Part shown: one piece after another, positions 47,760-59,194 of the stretch
Layout: each line of letters starts with the position of its first letter
How positions within the stretch are numbered: the stretch's first letter is position 1
NCBI GenBank assembly: GCA_026008535.1
Contig: BRKX01000009.1
Coordinates: forward strand, 46,497,001 to 46,561,000
Source: Perilla frutescens
Lineage: Eukaryota > Streptophyta > Magnoliopsida > Lamiales > Lamiaceae
Length of the DNA stretch: 64,000 bases
Direction: 5' to 3'
Notes under the pieces: model-generated
What the model saw: only the letters and a program-made list of their open reading frames with translations
The model's database searches: none
What the model was told of the DNA's origin: nothing
Position numbers and translations under genes: made by a program

Positions 47760-48944
47760 CTTACGTATTTAAAGACCTTAATCGAAAGGCATTCCATTTT
47801 GAATCATGCGAATTCAATCAAGGCTCTTTATCAGAAACCGTCCGGTTTGCTCCAACCATTAGAAATCCCTGAGTGGAAGTGGGATCACATCAATATGGAC
47901 TTTGTAGTTGGGTTACCAAAGCCTAAGCGGGGTAATACCGCTATTTGAGTAATCATCGACCGATTATCGAAAGCTGCACATTTCATAGCTGTCAAAATGA
48001 TAGATGGGCTAGATCAATTAGCCTGGTTATATATTAGAGAAATTGTTCGATTCCATGGCGTACCAGTCTTGATCATGTCTGATCGCGACACGAGGTTCAC
48101 GTCGAGATTTTGGAAAAGCCTACAAGAAGCTATGGGATCAAAGCTCCAATTCAGCACCGCCTTTCATCCACAGACAAATGGCTAGTCCGAAGGGACCATT
48201 CAGATTTTGGAAAACATGCTCAGGGGAGTCGTCATCGATCAAGGAAGCAGCTGGGAAGAGCTGCTGTCTTTGGTAGAGTTTGCATACAACAACAGCTACC
48301 AAACATCGCTCGACATGGCCCCTTACGAGGCCCTGTATGCAAAGAAGTGTAGATCGCCCTTGTATTGGGACGAGGTTGGAGAGAGAAGAATGCTTGGACC
48401 CGAAATGGTCCAGGAAGCAGTCCAAAAGATTGAGCTAATACGTCATCGACTCAAGGAAGCTCAAGATAGACAAAAGGTGTACGCGGATCAAAGAAGAACG
48501 GAGCTCAATTTCAGCGTAGGAGATAAAGTATTCTTGAAGGTATCTCCATGAAGGGGAATAGTCCGTTTCGGCAAACGAAATAAATTAAGGCCCAGATTTA
48601 TTGGACCTTCCGAAATCCTTGAGAGGATTAATGAAGTAGCTTATAGGTTGGCCTTACCGCCTAACCTTTGTGACGTTCATGACGTCTTCCATATCTCGAT
48701 GTTGAGAAAATACGTGTTTGATCCAAAATACATGATTGGCAAGGAAGAGATAGTCCTGAATGAAGACTTAGCGTACGAGGAAAAGCCCGTGGCAATCGTA
48801 GATCGAAAGATCCAAAAGTTAAGAAATAAGGAGATCAGTGTGATGAAAGTGATCTAGAACCATCATCGTTCAGAAGAAGCAACGTGGGAGCTAGAGTCCA
48901 AGTTGCTCAAGAAATATCCCGATGTCCTTTTCCAAGGTTTGTAA
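47760..48944 (+). pseudogene. Tekay-type integrase with chromodomain-like tail
   Basis: Starts in the middle of the integrase N-terminal region (HSILNHANSIKALYQKPSGL). Catalytic core: Asp in HINMDFVVGLPKPKRG, Asp in VLIMSDRDTRFTSRFW, Glu in SEGTIQILENMLRG. Then YNNSYQTSLDMAPYEALY, SVGDKVFLKVSP, LCDVHDVFHISMLRKY, and a chromodomain-type end (HHRSEEATWELESKLLKKYP). Stops at 47946-47948, 48183-48185 (Gln in relatives), 48549-48551 and 48855-48857. Ends with TAA just before the polypurine tract. Confidence 0.93.
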
Positions 48945-48963
48945 ATTTCAGAATGAAATTTCT

Positions 48964-48978
48964 TTAAGGGGGGTAGAA
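48964..48978 (+). other. Polypurine tract of the Tekay-type element
   Basis: TTAAGGGGGGTAGAA immediately upstream of the 3' LTR start TGTAACACC. Confidence 0.85.
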
Positions 48979-51835
48979 TGTAACACCCCATATTTTCAGA
49001 TAAGGTTTAGAGGATTATTAAGAGTAATTAAGAAGCTAAGGAAGAAGTTTAATTAAAGGATAAGAAAAAAAAATCTGATGTCACTCACGACTTTATGAGT
49101 CATTTTGCATGAAATCGTCTTTTTTGAAAATTTGATCTTAACTCAGTTTTGGTCGATTTTGACCTTTTTTGAAAGGTTTAAACTTAAGGAGTATGCCGGT
49201 GTTTTCGAATTTTAAATCTGAAGTCATTTGAGTTCTCGGTGATTTAAAACGTGTTTAAAGAAGCTATAAATAGTAATTTCTGTGAGCATTTGTGATTTGA
49301 GAAATTTATGAAATCATCCTCGTTGATCAAAGTCTTGTTCTTTCAAGCCCTCTTATGTATTTCGACTCAAGAAATCCATTTGTGTTCATGAATTTTCATT
49401 CTGAGGTCAATTGCTCTCTCGGGAATTTTATTTGTCCCTTGAGATGGATAGTAAAGTCGCTTTTTGGAGGAATCTTGGCTCGTCTTTTTCTGATGACCCC
49501 GTCTTCACCCCGAAACAAGTTGGTCCAATAGTACTCGAGCTAATGAACCTCTCGGTATTTTTAGATTTCGTGTCTGAGGTCATTTGGACCTCGAAATGAG
49601 CTCGACATCGAATAAAACAGCTTTTAACTGAACCCGGGGTAACTTTTGCAGTATTCTTGCACTGCAATGGCTTCCTCCGGAAGCCAAGATTTACTCCTAT
49701 AAATAGGAGGCTCTCCTTTTCCCTTTTCACTTTTCACACCTCTCATATTCCATTTTCACTCCCGAGAAAAGGTAGAAGCTCGTGTTGGGGGGCGCTCTTC
49801 CTGAGCGCACCCCCGAGGACGACGAGTAAATTGGCGAAGGAGTGCGGTGAGGGAATGTGCTAGGTTGTCGTCGGGCGCAGTGAACAGCTCTGCCGCAGTT
49901 GCAACTCGACAAGTCATCAAACTAGTCACCTCCCTTTGACGCACCCAACCCAGTGCATTTTATATCGTCAACCTCAAATCATTTTATTTCCGCTTTGTTT
50001 TCCACTTTTATTTCGTGTTCTTCGCGTTCTTCGTAGAAATTGCTTTTATTTCCTTAAATTCCGCCTAGATTAATGTTTTGATTTTTGTTATAGTTAAATC
50101 TATGCATGCCGTTTTAGTTGATTTAAATTATGGAAGTATGTTCGTTTTAATTTTTTCGAAGTGTTCTTCGTGTTCGTCGAAAAATCAAAGAACACCGAAG
50201 AACCCAGATGAAGATCACCCAGAATCTAGGCAAGGGGGAAGGCCGTGACCGCGGGGGTGCCGCCGCCGCGCAGCAACTCCCTCGGCCAAACACCCCGCGC
50301 GAGAGTGCCGTAGAGCACGGACGCGCGGTGTCCCCCTCCCCCCCGCCCCGTGTTATTCTACGCTGATTTTTCTGGCTATGTCCGTACCCTCTTTTCGAGC
50401 CTTTCGAATTGTGTTTTTCCCAAGCTAATCCCGAGTTATTTCTAAGTTTAATTTAAGAAGATTTTCAATATTATTCCAAGTTATTTCAAGTTATTTTCGT
50501 CTAAAACTCGGGTATCAAAATGAGAATTCTCCAAGTAAATTCTTCTCGAATTCTATAAAGTCATTAAGTCATGCAATCTGTATTTAAGTCTTAGATTAGG
50601 GTCTATGGGTTAGTTGTTGCTATTTCTCGTTCTAGATGCTCAATTTCTTCGAAGGAGGTCGCTAAGTCGATGATTCAACTTTTGTAGGAGGAATTGCACC
50701 CAGTGAGAACCCGGAGAAGAATTGTAAGCTTTTTGCCTCATCCTCTGCTCAGTGATTGAGGTGGGTAAACCTATACTTTTTCCTAAAAGTTTGAGCTAAT
50801 GAGCTCTAGAAGCATGTTAGGACAAATGAGATATCCAATAAAATATTTTTGCTCTGTCTGAATAGTCTCTGTGCAAAGAAAGTAAAGAAAGAAATTTATC
50901 GAGCTCTCAAGCATGATTTATTCATGAAAAGATTGTTAATTAAAACTTATGCTAGCATGAGATGATTAGAATTGCTTTAATTACAATCGATGTTTATACG
51001 CACCTATTTTCCTCGTATTTGAGTATTGGATTTTGCTTAGTCTATAGTACTTAGGGTTACCTGATCTGATGATATAAAATCCCTTGTAGGCTAAGATCCT
51101 GTTCAGTTAAGAAGTAGCCTAGATGATTGCTCTAGGTTTGATAATTCAAGTTAAGTAAAGTTAAGCTTAAATTGAGGAAATTAAGAAGAACATAGTTTTG
51201 CTATAACTAGGACTCCAGCTCAGAAGTTGTGATCTTTGATCATTTACAGTGAGTTACTGTTGGGTTAATTCCCTCGTAAATGAGTTGGGATATTTGAGGT
51301 AACCCATTTTCTATCCTACGGTATGCCCGAGGGTACAGTTGACATCAGGTTTGAGCTAAGGTTGGGCCCAAAAGAAAATAAAAGGTTTACGGGTATAGAG
51401 AGGGCTTTTGCGTTTTGCTCTCCAGATTCCGTCATTTGATTATTGGATATTCTCAAAGTTGTTGAAGAGTTTTTGTAAAAACCCACTGAGTACACTAGTG
51501 CTCACACCCTTTTTTTCAAATGTTTTCAGGTTAAGATGTTGAGGTCGTTGGTGGCTGTGGATGTGGGTTGGCTGTCAAGTTTTTGCTGTTGTTTAAGTGT
51601 TTACAAATCCCACTATAATTCTGCTACTTTGATATATGTCATCTAAATTCCGAACATATTCTCTATTTCAATTCCTTTGAACAAAATGTCTCGAAACGAT
51701 CTCATTAATTTAATGATGCATATCTTGTTATATTCCCTCTTACATGTTGGTGTCTGTTTAATTGATAAATCTCCAGATGAGCATACTTATTCGTGTTAGT
51801 ATAAGCCCTTACTATTCATATTCTTTAATCACATT

Positions 51836-53673
51836 TGTTGGTCCCGGGCGAGTCGGTATCAGTTTAGGGGGGGTGAATAAACTGATTCAAAAACTTTTAC
51901 TTTAGATGCGGAATAACAGGGCCCTTTGACTCGCTTGATGAAACTTATCTATGCACAAACTTGTTGATCAGTTAAGACAGGTTAAGTGCAGCTTGTGTGA
52001 TATTGTGTGCAGTTTAAAGATATGCAATAATCAATATAGTACAACACACAAGCGATTTATAGAGGTTCGAAGTCTCAAACTTCTATGTCCTCTCTTCCTT
52101 CCGCAGAAGGGCAACTTCACTATATAACTTGAGTTTCTTTACAAATTATACAATGAAGGATAGTTGGCTGAACCTGGTAACTGCTCGCTACCTCAACGGG
52201 TCGACGGCTCACACTTGAAGTCCCTAACTGCTCGCTAGGAAGGTAGGTGTTATTGTCGTCAATACAAGGTTTTAGAACTCTTTCGATCTTCAAGAGATGA
52301 GTCTTAAACAGGGGGTATCAACTGATGTGCTCCTTTAATTGAGCTGAGTATTTGATCGTTGAATAGCTGGAACTGAGAAGGCTGCCCTGGCTGGATCGTC
52401 AATAGCTGGCTGAATATCTTGATTCTGTGAATTCTTCTTCTCAGTTGGACTCTCGCAGTTTCTATCAAATGTCGCACTTGAGCTTGAGTGAGAGGGACAA
52501 AGAAAAGCTCTTGCTTGTGAAGGCGTATGAAGTTGGCAAAGAGTTTTGCTTCGTTGTCTGGCAGAGAGTATGCGAAGAGTATTTTAAACTCTGATTCACT
52601 CGTCTTTTATAGAGGAGTGATTTTATGACCGTTGAGTTCCATTGTCCATTGATCGGTGGCTCTGTTGGCTCATCAATGGTAGGTGGTCTTTAATGATCAC
52701 TTGGAGCATTTGGTTGAAGTAGCCGTTACTCTGCCAATCGATCTTCATTAATTTCCAGGATCTTTGGTGAAGCATTTATTCCAAGATTCGCCGGTTTTGA
52801 GCCACAAACTCCAAGGTTTTCTGGCTTCAGCTTTCTTGGTATCTTTGATTTCCAGTTGGCAGTTCTGGATTTATCAGTTTAGTTTGATTATCTCTCTAGC
52901 TGGCAGTTCCGAGCTTGTCAGCTGAGTCTGACTGTTGCTCCAGTTGGCAGTTCTGAGCTTATCAGTTAGGTTTGGTTATCGCTTCAGTTAGCAGTTTTGG
53001 GCTTGTCAGCTGAGTCTGGCTATTGCTCCAGTTTGCAGTTCTGAGCTTATCAGCTGAGTTTGGCCATTGCTCCAGTTGGCAGTTCTGGGCTTGTCAGCTG
53101 AGTTTGGCCATTGCTCCAGTTGGCAGTTCTGGGCTTGTCAGCTGAGTTTGGCCATTGCTCCAGTTGGTAGTTCTGAGCTTATATTTCTCCAGTTCGACTG
53201 ATCTCAAGTTCTTGGCTGGCTTGTCAACTTGACTGATTTTTCTTTGAGCTTTCTTGTCAGTTTTGACTAATCACAAGCTGACTGACTACAGTTATTACTT
53301 TCAGCTGATTTGTCTTGTCTACTGCAATGCGACCATCAGTTAGATACTTCCAATCTCTAGCTTAAACTGATGTTTTATCAGTTTCTTCAGTCTTTAGTCA
53401 ACTCTTTTCTCCCTCAGCTCAGCTGACTTGGTTGTCAGCTTGTTTTTACTGGTATGACTCCTTAGCTGAGTTGAATTTGACTGGATGACGTATCCTTCAG
53501 CTTGTAGACCATTCTTCAGATAGGGTTGACTTTGACTCTACTTGAGTCCCTTTTTGATGCCCTGTACTGGTCAGCTCCGATCTACACCTTGAACTTTAGT
53601 CAGTTTTTCATAACTAATTTTGACATCTCATCAAAACCTGATTCTAGGGGTTCCTTGATAGTTTTTCCTAACA
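51836..53673 (-). mobile_element. Ty1-copia (Sirevirus-like) solo LTR in the Tekay 3' LTR
   Basis: 1838 bp, TGTTGGTCCC...CCTAACA, with a perfect ACATT duplication (51831-51835, 53674-53678). Read on the minus strand it starts TGTTAGGAAAA. The part around 52050-52130 (GAGGTTCGAAGTCTCAAAC) resembles the corresponding part of Sirevirus LTRs in this window (CCCAGTTCGGTTCAAAC). No internal genes. Confidence 0.8.
52850..53175. repeat. 44-bp tandem repeats in the copia solo LTR
   Basis: About seven units with a 44-base period (CAGTTGGCAGTTCTGGGCTT, GTCAGCTGAGTTTGGCCATT). The two units starting near 53072 and 53116 are essentially identical; units towards 52850 are more diverged. Confidence 0.75.
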
Positions 53674-53775
53674 ACATTTCTTTCATAGTCAAGTAACCCT
53701 GTTTAATCCGTAATAATCCCTTAATAACACCATGTCTCCATTCATTAATCTCTATCTCGGGACCGGGCTGTTACA

Positions 53776-55689
53776 ATGTAGTAGAATCATCAACCTTGTT
53801 GTGAACAACCTTATTTGTAGCACAAAAATCATTCTTCACTTCTACCACCACAACTGAATCGTTTTCTAAGATATTAGAAACACGACAAACATAACATGCA
53901 TCTTCAATCTCCTTCTGAACCTCATAAAACTTATTCCTAGTATAAATAGTGGTAGCATATTTCTCAAATGCGAATGGGGTCTTCAACTGTGGCATTGATG
54001 ACTCATCAACGCTGTCCAAATAGGTATGTGCGTGTCTCTGTATCAAGTGCACTATCAAAGTTTATCAGAAACTCAACAAGGTTTGACTTTGATCTAAAGA
54101 ACCTCGAATAAAAATTATTCACACTCTCTGAAATTGAGGTAGTCTTGCACAGCCCACTCATCGGTAAATCTCTAAAATATGCAGGCACCCAATCAGATAT
54201 CATACAATGACTTGAACCAACTATCGTCTGCCAATCCAAACTCAACCATAATTTCATTCCATATCACCTCAAAATCTGTGATATGTATACAATCAGACCA
54301 CACAATACTATTTAACCTCTTCCTGAATGTCTCGTTCTTTCTGATATGCGTAGACAACTTATCTGGAACTTTAAACATGATATGCCACATACACAATCGA
54401 TGTTTGGTATCGGGTAGTACCTATCTTACAGCAACCTTCAATCCAAGGTCCTGATCAGTGATTATTAGACTAGGAGAACTACCCATACAGTCCTTGAATT
54501 TCTGAACCCACGAATAAGATTCACTATCCTCACCTGACATTAAAGCAGCACCAAAGGTCACAAGCTTCCTTTTATTTTCTTTTCCAGTGAAGGATGCAAA
54601 AATCATTGAATAGCTGCAACCATGTAAATATTCACAAACCTCTATTATTATTATGTCTCTCTCATCGTAAATAAAAGATTATAAATGATAAAACTATCAT
54701 CTACCAAAATATTCAAACACTAGCTAACAGTGCTAAAAAAGGAAATGGAAGTGCTAAAATATAAAGTACAAGTGCTTAAAAAGGAAATTCAAGTACTAAA
54801 ATATAAAATACCAGTGCTAAACCAGCAGAATGTTAAAACTATTAGAACGACAAGTCTAAACAATAAGCACACTAACATGTTAGTCCTATATGTTGCATCA
54901 AATGACACAACATTCCCGAATAGAGAAAAGTTCGTTCTTGATATAGGATCTGCCTAAAAGACGCATCTCAACTGATCATCCTTGTTAACTTCATAATCAA
55001 ATGTGAAAGCAGAGCAGAGTTCATGCCTTTTGCACATTTTATCCAACATCATTTGTGCATCTACACCCACAACATATGCCTTGAGATCTCGACTGAAGTT
55101 TTTGAAATCAACTACTGTACAACCTATATATATTCAAATATCTACCAACAACTTCTTTAAATAATCTAAATGTTGTCACAGGTCCAATGTTTACCCTTGC
55201 ATAGTTTAAAATAAATATTTGATGTGAAGGATCTATATTTTTATTCAGATTCATAAATTCTTTGTGTGTATCCATAACAAGAGCATGTGAATGTCTTTCT
55301 TCAAATAATCCAACACTGTATCCATCACACCCAATATACTTCAACCCTATCCTAGCCATGCAGTAATTTCTCTTCGACACACGACGTCTCTTTTTCTTTG
55401 AAGTTTCACCAAAATCAACAGATGTGTTCTTAACTCCCTCGCGGTTGCACAAAACATACTTCCAAATTATAGTACCATCTTTAGACCTCTTTGTAGTAGA
55501 AAGAATAGTATCAAATCCACATGATGAGGCATACACCTTGTAAAATGTTATACCATCATCTAAAGTAGGGAAAATCATGCCCAATGCAGGCTTCAAAGAT
55601 GGTTCACATTCAGGTGTGTAAAATTCAGAAAACACGGGTGAAATCTCCAAATTGGAAGAAACACAATCTGCACATTTATCAATACACAA
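53776..55689 (-). pseudogene. FAR1-type MULE transposase of MULE I, 5' part
   Basis: Transposase that would cut and paste the element. The main exon starts near 55668 after an acceptor (GTGCAG). In order: FAR1 DNA-binding domain (GITFYKVYASSCGFDTILST; KKKRRRVSKRNYCMARIGLK; ERHSHALV), the MULE region (FKNFSRDLKAYVVGVDAQMM; first catalytic Asp in NVVSFDATYRTN), an intron full of the motif (about 54607-54860), second Asp in SLIITDQDLGLKVAV, the HRLCMWHIMFKVPDKL block, SDWVPAYFRDLPMSGLCKTT, and FEKYATTIYTRNKFYEVQ before the SWIM finger. Damage: TAG near 54955 where relatives have Trp, TAG near 54423, and a frameshift near 54200. The gene resumes at 32727 beyond the Tekay insertion. A first short exon may lie near 56315 (MSGKKVFW). 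Confidence 0.9.
54725..54835 (-). repeat. TTTTAGCAC-type motif array in the transposase intron
   Basis: Five or six units, reverse on the plus strand (AGTGCTAAAATATAAAGTAC), hence sense to the transposase gene. Confidence 0.75.
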
Positions 55690-55739
55690 CTAATCACATT
55701 AATGTGTAAAAAACATATTCCATGATCATATTAAAAAAA

Positions 55740-56110
55740 TTCACAGTAGTGCTAAAACAAGGTTACAACAATGCTAAAATATGTAATAATAGTGATAAAG
55801 TAGGTAATACTAGTGCTAAAATATCTGTTAACAACATGTTTTTATAATACTCATTTATTTTTGCAATGCTAATAACTAGTTCTCTAATGCTAAAATTAAT
55901 GTCTCTAGTGCTAATACATCATGTTGTAATAGTAGCAAGTATGTAGTGATACACTTACATAGTAATGCTAAAACTAATTAGACTGGTGCTAAAAACAGTA
56001 ATAGTGGTGTTAATGTTGCATTCATCATGCAAAATACTCTATTAACGAGATATTTTTATGATACTCAATCATTTTTACAATGCTGATAACTAAATTCGCA
56101 ATCTTAATAT
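55740..56110 (-). repeat. TTTTAGCAC-type motif array, reverse (MULE I right)
   Basis: About a dozen GTGCTAAAA-type units upstream of the main transposase exon, mirror-image to the array at the left end. Confidence 0.78.
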
Positions 56111-56519
56111 TTCATAGTGTGATGCTAATAAATTTGCAGATATACAAAGTGCGTATTCATACCAAAACACATAATATACAGCCCTAAAAATACATGTTGA
56201 TCATGAAAATTTTAAAATTTCAACTTAATCAGCTTCGTCAACCTTGTTGAACAAATCTAAAATAAACGGATAAAAAAATCACAGGAAAACTACACCAAAA
56301 AACTTTTTTACCCGACATCTTCATCAAATAACAGCGAACAACAGAAACTCTAGGCAAAAAATCGCGTGAACACCGATTGAGATGAATAAAATTCGAAGAG
56401 AATTGACTGAAATTTCGATTACATAAACACAAAGGAAATAGATATGTGCAAGAAAAGAGATTTCGATTACAGATGGGAAGAGATTTCATTCCAAAAATAA
56501 TAGAATTCCTAAATTACAA

Positions 56520-56678
56520 AAATACTCTTGGTTCATTAAAAAGTCGGTAATATTACAGTAATGCCACCGTATTTTTTTTAATCTTGGAGTGTATCTTGGC
56601 CGTCCAAATAGGCGAGATCTGTGGCTAAAATTGGTTCTCGGTTCTCACAGGGGGGTGTGGTTCTTACATGATCTCATC
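56520..56678 (-). repeat. Right terminal inverted repeat of MULE I
   Basis: Inverse of 17205-17395 (CTTGGCCGTCCAAATAGGCG, GGTTCTCGGTTCTCAC). The outermost bases differ from the left end: read outward-in they are GATCATGTAAGAACCACACC, as at the right end of MULE II. Confidence 0.82.
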
Positions 56679-56714
56679 TATATATATATATATATGTGTG
56701 TGTGGGGGGGGTGG

Positions 56715-57872
56715 GGTTATATAAAAATAACCCCTTGTGTGAGAAATGAGAACACATCTCACACCACACATTCATCAAAAATCAAAGGTCCAGATTTGAT
56801 GAAAAAGACGATGGCAATTCTGTAATATCTGAAAAGTTTTTCGCGCGGGGGTATTAACATAATTTGGTAATTCTTATAAAAATCGCGGAGGATTTGATAA
56901 CAGATCGTTATGCTAACGAAGTATTATCATCATGCTAACGAAGCATTATAGGTATACTAATTAAAGTTTTCAAATATTGTTAGCGAAAAAAATATTCTAA
57001 AAATTAATTATAAACATAATTTGATTTAATAAACCCTAATAATTAAATGGAAAAAATCATAATTGGATGAAATAAACCTAATTAGATGAAATAAACATTG
57101 ATTGGATGTGGTAAACCCTAAATGAGTTGGAACAAATCATAATAATAATATATTTGTACTACGTTAGTATTATGGTTTTGCTTCGTCAGTATTGCGAATA
57201 CACTATGTTAGCATATGACAATACTCTGTCAACATACAGTTATAAACCATAATAATCAATTAAGAACTATAAACAAAAAATTAAATTTTAAAAAAATAAT
57301 GATAATTAGATGGAATAAACCATAATCGAGATTAAATAAACCATAATTGAGATTTAATAAACCCTAATAAATTTATACTACGCTAGCATTATGATCATTC
57401 TTTGTTAGCACAGCGAATACATTATGTTAGCATATGACAAATGCTTCGTTAGCATACATTATCATATGTTATCATAATGCCGACGAAGAATTATTATATG
57501 CTAACGAAAGCATTTACAACCTGGGCACGCATAAAAAAATTTCTTTTTTATTTTTCGTTCATATTTTTTCATCTAAACATAACCTTTCGACATCTTAAAT
57601 GAAAGAGCATGATGAAAGCTTTAATTTGATATATTTTTTGTGTGCATTGGATTAAAATGAGCAAGTTATAATCGGTTAAAGTTTTTAAGATTTTTTTTTA
57701 ATTGCTGACATCATCATTTTTAATGGGTTTGGACGAAAATAGCATTTCTTCCTTTATTTTTTGCCCTATTATTTACAAAATTGCCACCTTAAATCTCAAT
57801 CATTGAATCATTAAATTGGATGGTGTGAGATGTGTTCTCATTTCTCACACCAACAATGTATTCTCATATGAA
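56715..57872. mobile_element. Non-autonomous inverted-repeat element with GCTAACGAAGC-type motif
   Basis: The inverted arms include a perfect 29-bp match (56737-56765 against 57822-57850; core GAGAAATGAGAACACATCTC) with weaker similarity out to about 56715 and 57872. Flanked by TA repeats on both sides. The interior has no gene but repeated ATGCTAACGAAGCATT-like units. The layout (TIR, TA flank, short subterminal motif) mirrors the neighbouring MULEs, so a MULE-like origin is likely. Confidence 0.7.
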
Positions 57873-57895
57873 CTATATATATATATATATATATA

Positions 57896-58080
57896 GGATT
57901 GGGTTCCAGAAGGAACCATACCCCATGTGAGAACCGAGAACCAATCTCAGCCACAATTTTACCTATTTGGACGGCCAAGATCTATTCCAAAATTTAAAAA
58001 AAACGCGGTGGCATAATTGTAATAACGTCCAACTTCGCTGCCCCTGAATCTTAGGAAGGGTAAAATCGGAAATTTCAATG
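57896..58080 (+). repeat. Left terminal inverted repeat of MULE II
   Basis: GGATTGGGTTCCAGAAGGAA at the start, then CTATTTGGACGGCCAAGATC and GCGGTGGCATAATTGTAATA; clearly the same family as 17205-17395. Confidence 0.85.
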
Positions 58081-59194
58081 TATATGTGATTCACGCGTAT
58101 ATTTTTCAATTTAGGGTTTTAGCATCGTCATTCCCTATTTTAGCACTGTCGTGACTTATTTTAGCACTGTCGTGACTTATTTCAGCACTGACATGACCCT
58201 TGTTTAGCATGACAAGAAACTCACAAACCAACTTTCTTTTTGCGAAGTACAATTTCGCCGTCAACCCCTTCATGTCTAGCCACCCTCTGTCGTCGTCATA
58301 CATATATCATCATCATGAAGACATGCAACCAACCATATATCCTACAAATTTTGACCCACGAAACCATGTCACAAAATTTTGTCTTAAATTTTAATATTTC
58401 ATCACAACATTTTGTAAGTATAAATACAAGAGTATATTTGGTTTCATATTTTGACATCTCATAGACATTTTGAGCAATTCTTCATACAATTAAAACTAAT
58501 AAACTGAAAATCTTCTTTAAAGATGACAAAATTAAGTGGAAAGTAGCATCATGGATATGTAATGCATCGGTATTATTATTTTCTATATATCAATACAAAT
58601 GGAATACTTTTAAGTTGGACGTGATTTTACCCATGTCAACCTTATTTAATTAGGTATTTGTTGGTATATATAGGAATTAAAAAGATTAAATGAAAAGTAG
58701 TAGTGAAAGACATAATACATAATATAGTTAATTATCACAAAAGTGAAATATATTTATCCACAAAAACAGAACTAATAAGATATAAACACACATTCGACAT
58801 TTAGTACAATACACAAGCGCATATCAAATGGAAAACATGACATGAATATAAAATACAATGTTTGGATTCCTATTTTAGCACTGTCATGGTCTTTTTTAGC
58901 ACTGTCATGACTGATTTTAGCACTGTTATAACTTATTTTAGCACTAACATGAACCTTGTTTATCGCTTTTTTTTAGCACTGTCATGGTCTTTTAACATTT
59001 TCATCAAACAAATTAATTATATTTGGATTCCTATTTTAGCGTTGTCATGGCCTTTTTTAGCACTGTCATGACTTATTTTAGCATTGTTATGGTCTTTTTT
59101 AGCACTATCATGACTTATTTTAGCACTGTCATGACTTATTTTAGTTCACAGTAGTGCTAAAGTACTGATAGTGAAAAATTAAAAATAACAGTTG
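58081..59194 (+). repeat. MULE II left interior with forward motif arrays
   Basis: TTTTAGCACTGTCATGAC-type units at 58115-58215 and, denser, at 58870-59160. 58230-58330 has a minus-strand open stretch (GWLDMKGLTAKLYFAKRKLV) that could be a captured exon; I do not recognise it. 58400-58860 is AT-rich with no gene. Confidence 0.65.

Larger units (their letters stand above)
32728..53775 (+). mobile_element. Tekay/Del-type Ty3-gypsy element, internally deleted, carrying two later insertions
   Basis: The LTRs at 32728-35678 and 48979-53775 share TGTAACACCCC starts (left copy mutated to TATAACACCCC) and TTACA/GTACA ends. A PBS (TGGTATCGGAGC) and PPT (AAGGGGGGTAG) are adjacent. The target duplication is ATGTA on the right and ATATA on the left, one change apart. 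Subtracting the Athila element and the copia solo LTR leaves about 8.7 kb, of which LTRs make up 5.9 kb. Only integrase remains of pol; gag, protease and RT are not recognisable, so this is a non-autonomous derivative. Confidence 0.9.
48979..53775 (+). repeat. 3' LTR of the Tekay-type element, interrupted by a solo LTR
   Basis: 4797 bp, of which 1843 are the copia solo LTR and its duplication; the remaining 2954 bp match the 5' LTR. TATA box at 49698-49705. Ends GGGCTGTTACA, followed by the target duplication ATGTA (53776-53780). Confidence 0.9.
17205..56678. mobile_element. MULE I: Mutator-like element with FAR1-type transposase and two ULP1 genes, heavily nested
   Basis: The outer terminal inverted repeats are at 17205-17395 and about 56520-56678 (shared blocks GAGAACCAA, CTATTTGGACGGCCAAGAT, GGTGGCATAATTGTAATA). 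Inside are two plus-strand ULP1-type protease genes and a minus-strand FAR1-type transposase. The pairing of a MULE transposase with a ULP1-like gene is known from plant MULEs (the Kaonashi group). The length is 39.5 kb, but removal of a Tekay nest (32728-53775) and two solo LTRs (23055-26024, 28125-30792) with their duplications leaves about 12.8 kb. All three genes have stops or frameshifts, so this copy is not autonomous now. Introns and spacers carry many copies of a TTTTAGCAC motif. Confidence 0.85.

Noticed and set aside
52850..53175. CRISPR-like regular repeats
   Set aside because: Contiguous 44-bp tandem units without spacers, in a plant retrotransposon LTR.
54730..54957. Plus-strand coiled-coil-like frame with repeating EVLKYK units
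   Set aside because: Pure translation of the repeated GTGCTAAAA-type motif inside a transposase intron.
17205..56678. Helitron with captured genes
   Set aside because: Long terminal inverted repeats and a DDE/FAR1 transposase; no Rep/helicase domain and no CTRR end.
58862..59071. Frame with repeating FSTVM units, and the similar minus-strand frame at 62351-62566
   Set aside because: Both are the short motif read as protein; no gene.
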